Shown here piece after piece: positions 60,949-64,000 of a DNA stretch of 64,000 bases (position 1 is the first letter of the stretch; each line of letters opens with the position of its first letter). The translations under genes were made by a program, and so were the position numbers. The notes beneath the pieces are model-generated. The model had not been told where the DNA came from, made no database searches, and was given only the letters and a program-made list of their open reading frames with translations. Source of the DNA: Carallia brachiata (Eukaryota > Streptophyta > Magnoliopsida > Malpighiales > Rhizophoraceae); assembly GCA_021464245.1 (NCBI GenBank), contig JADCRB010000068.1, forward strand, positions 7,178,134 through 7,242,133, in the 5' to 3' direction.

Positions 60949-61784
60949 CGTTTTTTTTTTTTTTTTTGACTCAAAGCTCAAAGCGTAGGTATATCATTAC
61001 TGAGGCATATTCAAAATGAGGAAATGCTTGAGGGCAACAGGAGGGTTGCGTACTCAGTCCATAAAACAAACACATTCTTGAATTGTTTGGCAACTCAATT
61101 GGCAAATTTGTCTGGAGAGCGAGGAACAAAAACAAAATTATAATTAGTGACGGAATTGAGAAGCAAGCAAATGTCACTAAGAATTAGAGCTATTTCCCAA
61201 GGCCAACTCTGCTTATCTTGTTGCACCATTGGTATGATTGTTTTAGAATCAGTCTCCAAAATGGATAGGGGGTTGCCAAGGTGAGCTATAAGTTGTATGG
61301 CAATCAGCACCGCCATGGCCTCGGCTTGTAGAACTGATCTTGTCCTCCTAGCGCTCACCCGCCCATCAATCAAGTCTCCTTTATAATTTTTACACACTAC
61401 AGCCAAGCCTGCCCAGCTCCTATCTGCATTGAAAGAGGCGTCACAATTGAACTTTAGTTGATTTGCTGATGGCGGTACCCAACGGCCATCCCCAACACAG
61501 GTACTTGAGGCTTGCGTTGAGTTTTGAGAATCAAGGAAGGCCAACTCTCTAACTTGTAGACTGATGTGCTTTACTGTAGTATGCGGCAATGAAGGCTGAA
61601 ATTGGAAGTTTTGCGGGTTTTCCAGATTTGCCAACAAATTATGGCTGCCTTCGACCCTGCCTCCTTTTGTCCCAATTCGATCCATGCAGCTGTCATATGT
61701 TCCCACCACCTAGAAAAAGATGGAAAAGCATGCTTTCTAGGAGAGTATCCCAAATCAGAAGCAAACCATGCAGCAAAGGCATGA
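60949..61784 (-). mobile_element. 5'-truncated LINE with RNase H-like domain and 13-bp TSD
   Basis: GGACAAAGGTTAG flanks both sides perfectly (60936-60948 and 61785-61797). The 3' end is a T-run on the plus strand (60951-60967), that is, a poly(A) tail on the minus strand. Coding on the minus strand gives AAWFASDLGYSPRKHAFPSF (the reverse-transcriptase-associated C-terminal region), AIICWQIWKTRK, then an RNase H-like domain. That domain contains KFNCDASFNADRSWAGLAVV, AEAMAVLIAIQL and ILETDSKTII, with the Asp/Glu/Asp acidic residues in order. One frame change separates the two parts. Only 836 bp inserted, the usual result of incomplete target-primed reverse transcription. Confidence 0.9.
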
Positions 61785-61797
61785 GGACAAAGGTTAG

Positions 61798-62593
61798 TTC
61801 GATCTTTGAAGGCTCTGGACTCGGTATTCTCCGCCACATGACACTGAGTTATTTTGTTACGCTTCAAAATATAACTATTTATTTAGAGGCTTTTCCATAA
61901 ATAAATAGATAATATAACCAATTAACCATCAAATAATCAGAATTTTTTTGTTTTTTCTTTTCTACTTTACAGATTCGGTTGGATGGAGACTTGAATAAGT
62001 CAAAATTGAGCAGTTGGGCTATAGTTTAGTGGGCTACAATTTCAAATTGACTCCCACCCAAAATAGTTTCCAAAAATAAAATCCAAAGAACTCCTTAATC
62101 CACCCACCAACCAGCCATAGGAATTTTCAAGGAAAAAAAAAAACTTCTTGTGGCTTGGTTTATAATTTGGGTCCAATTAGGATACATATAGACATGTATA
62201 AATTAAAATAATATTACCCTAAGCGTATATAGTATCATACTTAATTTTATATGCATTTAGTATTATTCTAAACGTACTTAGTTTAATCTTAAACCTTGAT
62301 TTTTTAAAAAAAACAAATTTCATGCCTATGTCCACTTTAAATTCACTTTCTATGTTCACCTAATTTTTTCATTTTAAATTTGAATAACAATAAATATCAC
62401 GAAAGTTTTTTTTACGAAACTTTAAGAAGAGCTGTTAATGTCCTAAAATTTAAGGTAATACTAAATCTAGTTAGGGTTTAATTTGAAAAAACAAAAGCGA
62501 AATTGCAAAAACTCATTGCCACATTAATAAAAAAAATTAATTCCTAAAGAATTTTTTTAAAAAAAAGTCTTTGTACTATATATCACTATTCTT
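61798..62593. other. AT-rich intergenic
   Basis: Nothing recognisable. The ORFs running from the LINE into this stretch are read-through. Confidence 0.4.
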
Positions 62594-62596
62594 TAA

Positions 62597-63562
62597 GGGT
62601 GCGTTTGGTATATAAACTGAATAGTGTGGTATAGGATAGTATAAGCTAACATAATATAGATAAGCTAAACTACTAGCTTATATTATATTTGGATGTCATT
62701 AAATAATTTAGAATAGTTATCATATTCAATATTTGGATGATATGAGATAGAATAGTATAGCATATCCAAATGACTTTTTTACCCTTAGAAATAATTAATT
62801 TACATTTCCTATTAATTTTAATTTTTTGTTAAAAATAATTAAAATTAAGCAATAAAATTAATATTTATTTTATATGTTATTATACATTATACTGTTTATA
62901 ATTTTTTAAATTTTATATAAAAAATATTTTTCAAAATTAAGCATTAATTTTATTTATACAAATAAATTTTAAGATATCAATGAAAATAAATTAATATTTT
63001 TTAAAAATATTTTTGAGGAAAAAAATAAATAAATTTTAAGATATAAATTTTCAAATTTATATGAAAAAATGTAAGAATGAGAGAGAGAGAGAGAGACAGA
63101 GGAGAGAGAAAGGAAGGGAGGAAAGACGAGAGAGGGAAGAGGGAGGGGAGAGAAAGGGAAGAGAGAGAGAGACGAGGAGTGAGAGAGAGAAGATGAAGGA
63201 GAGAGAAAGGAAAGAGAGAGGGAAACGAGGAATGAGAGAGGAAAGAGGGAGGAGAGAGAAAGGAAAGAGAGAGAAGAAGGAGAGAGAAATAAATTTTTTG
63301 AATTTTATATTAATTTTTTAAAAATATTTAAAATTTATTTTAATTAAAAGGATATTTTAGTAAGTATATAATTTGTCAACACTAGTCTATGATATATGAT
63401 AGACTAGCTCATAAGAGTGACAGGGATAGTAGCTCATGGGATAGTAAGTCAACATTATCCTATTCTATACATATTTTATTAACCAACCAAACATGGGTTA
63501 AAGTGGGATAGTTGGTCATTAGTATATCTTATCCTGTCACATCTTATGAAACAAACGCACCT
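62597..63562. mobile_element. PIF/Harbinger-like non-autonomous element with purine-rich insert
   Basis: The left terminus GGGTGCGTTTGGTATA and the right terminus, in reverse complement AGGTGCGTTTGTTTCA, form terminal inverted repeats. TAA flanks both sides (62594-62596 and 63563-63565). The interior also has subterminal inverted words (GATAGTATAAGC; TATCCTATTC). 63077-63290 is a nearly pure A/G tract (GAGA and GGGA words), which produces a meaningless Arg/Glu/Lys ORF. Confidence 0.75.
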
Positions 63563-63720
63563 TAAGTTAAAGATGTCGATGGTGAAGTTGGCCAACACAA
63601 AAGATTAGTTTTTGTTAGGCTGTTATATAAGCACACAATACAGTGTTTGTGGAATTAATTTAAAATTCAAATCCAATAATTTAAAAAGGCGTCAAAATTA
63701 TAGAAGAGCCGATTTGCTCC

Positions 63721-64000
63721 CTTTTTTTTTGGTAAGTCAAGTAAAAATTTTATTCACTTTGCAAGAAGTTACAATAGATATCAAGTACAAACAAGTCCAA
63801 CGAAGGATGAAGCAATATACTAGATTCAAAAATTAAAAGAGCAACAAAAAGAATCAAAGATATCCCCAAGGACAACCAATGCAACCTGAATCGCTAGCTT
63901 GACATGAGAGCAAAATTAAACTTGCCACACAAAAAGTCAATAGCTAGGAGAATATTTTGAGCTTGGAAAGGGAGAGTGCAATTTCTAGCCCTAAGCCAAG
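63721..64000 (-). mobile_element. Retroposon 3' end running out of the window
   Basis: A T-run at 63721-63730 is followed by sequence that, on the minus strand, ends GTGAATAAAATTTTTACTTG before poly(A). It contains an AATAAA signal and a TGTAACTTCTTG stretch typical of plant LINE tails. Its 5' part lies beyond the window end. Confidence 0.5.

Noticed and set aside
63061..63321. Arg/Glu/Lys-rich 86-codon ORF
   Set aside because: Pure translation of an A/G-rich tract inside a DNA transposon; no domain or gene signals.

Overview
This window looks like nuclear DNA of a flowering plant, most likely a woody eudicot. The sequence is AT-rich, with intron-bearing genes, LTR, LINE and MITE insertions, plant subtilase and TIR-NBS-LRR (TNL) genes, and one 480-base assembly gap (37641-38120). 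Several protein fragments remind me of Citrus/Rutaceae, but the sequence alone does not prove this.

Layout. 1-21 kb is gene-poor. It holds an inverted repeat around a GGGGAC-rich core, a broken eIF(iso)4E copy (5121-5528), a doubtful transporter-like remnant (about 14.3-15.9 kb) and a minus-strand Ty3/gypsy gag-protease remnant (18.4-20.7 kb). 21.8-26.9 kb is a 12-exon subtilisin-like protease gene with all three catalytic residues and exactly two single-base lesions; a scrap of a second subtilase lies 1.5 kb downstream. 27-38 kb is repeats: several MITEs, a tandem duplication and the gap. 38.56-40.14 kb is a short non-autonomous LTR element with a 5-bp target duplication.

40.53-45.58 kb is the most unusual object. 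It is a minus-strand LTR retrotransposon with matching LTRs, a 5-bp target duplication and a polypurine tract. It has lost nearly all of gag-pol but carries an intronless WUSCHEL-related homeobox (WOX) coding region with homeodomain, WUS-box-like and EAR-like motifs. That region has its own TATA box and lies downstream of a tandem array in which every unit repeats a TATAAAA-containing core. A second TATA-box-led ORF of unknown function follows it.

46-50 kb holds a MITE, a PPR pseudogene fragment and a duplicated TNL-upstream region. 50.9-57.8 kb is a six-exon TNL immune receptor gene (TIR, NB-ARC, LRR, C-JID). Its TIR, LRR and C-JID exons are open, but the NB-ARC exon has multiple single-base shifts and lacks a normal AG acceptor. 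Directly downstream, in convergent orientation, are two fragments of the C-terminal EP domain of EDS1, the known signalling partner of TNL receptors. The last 5 kb holds a receptor-kinase scrap, a clean 5'-truncated LINE with a 13-bp target duplication, a PIF/Harbinger-like element and the tail of another retroposon.

How they fit together: the subtilase and the TNL are the only host genes close to full length, and both carry one-base deletions. These may be real decay or unpolished-assembly errors. The rest is mobile DNA and decayed gene pieces, with the WOX-bearing retrotransposon the best candidate for something undescribed.
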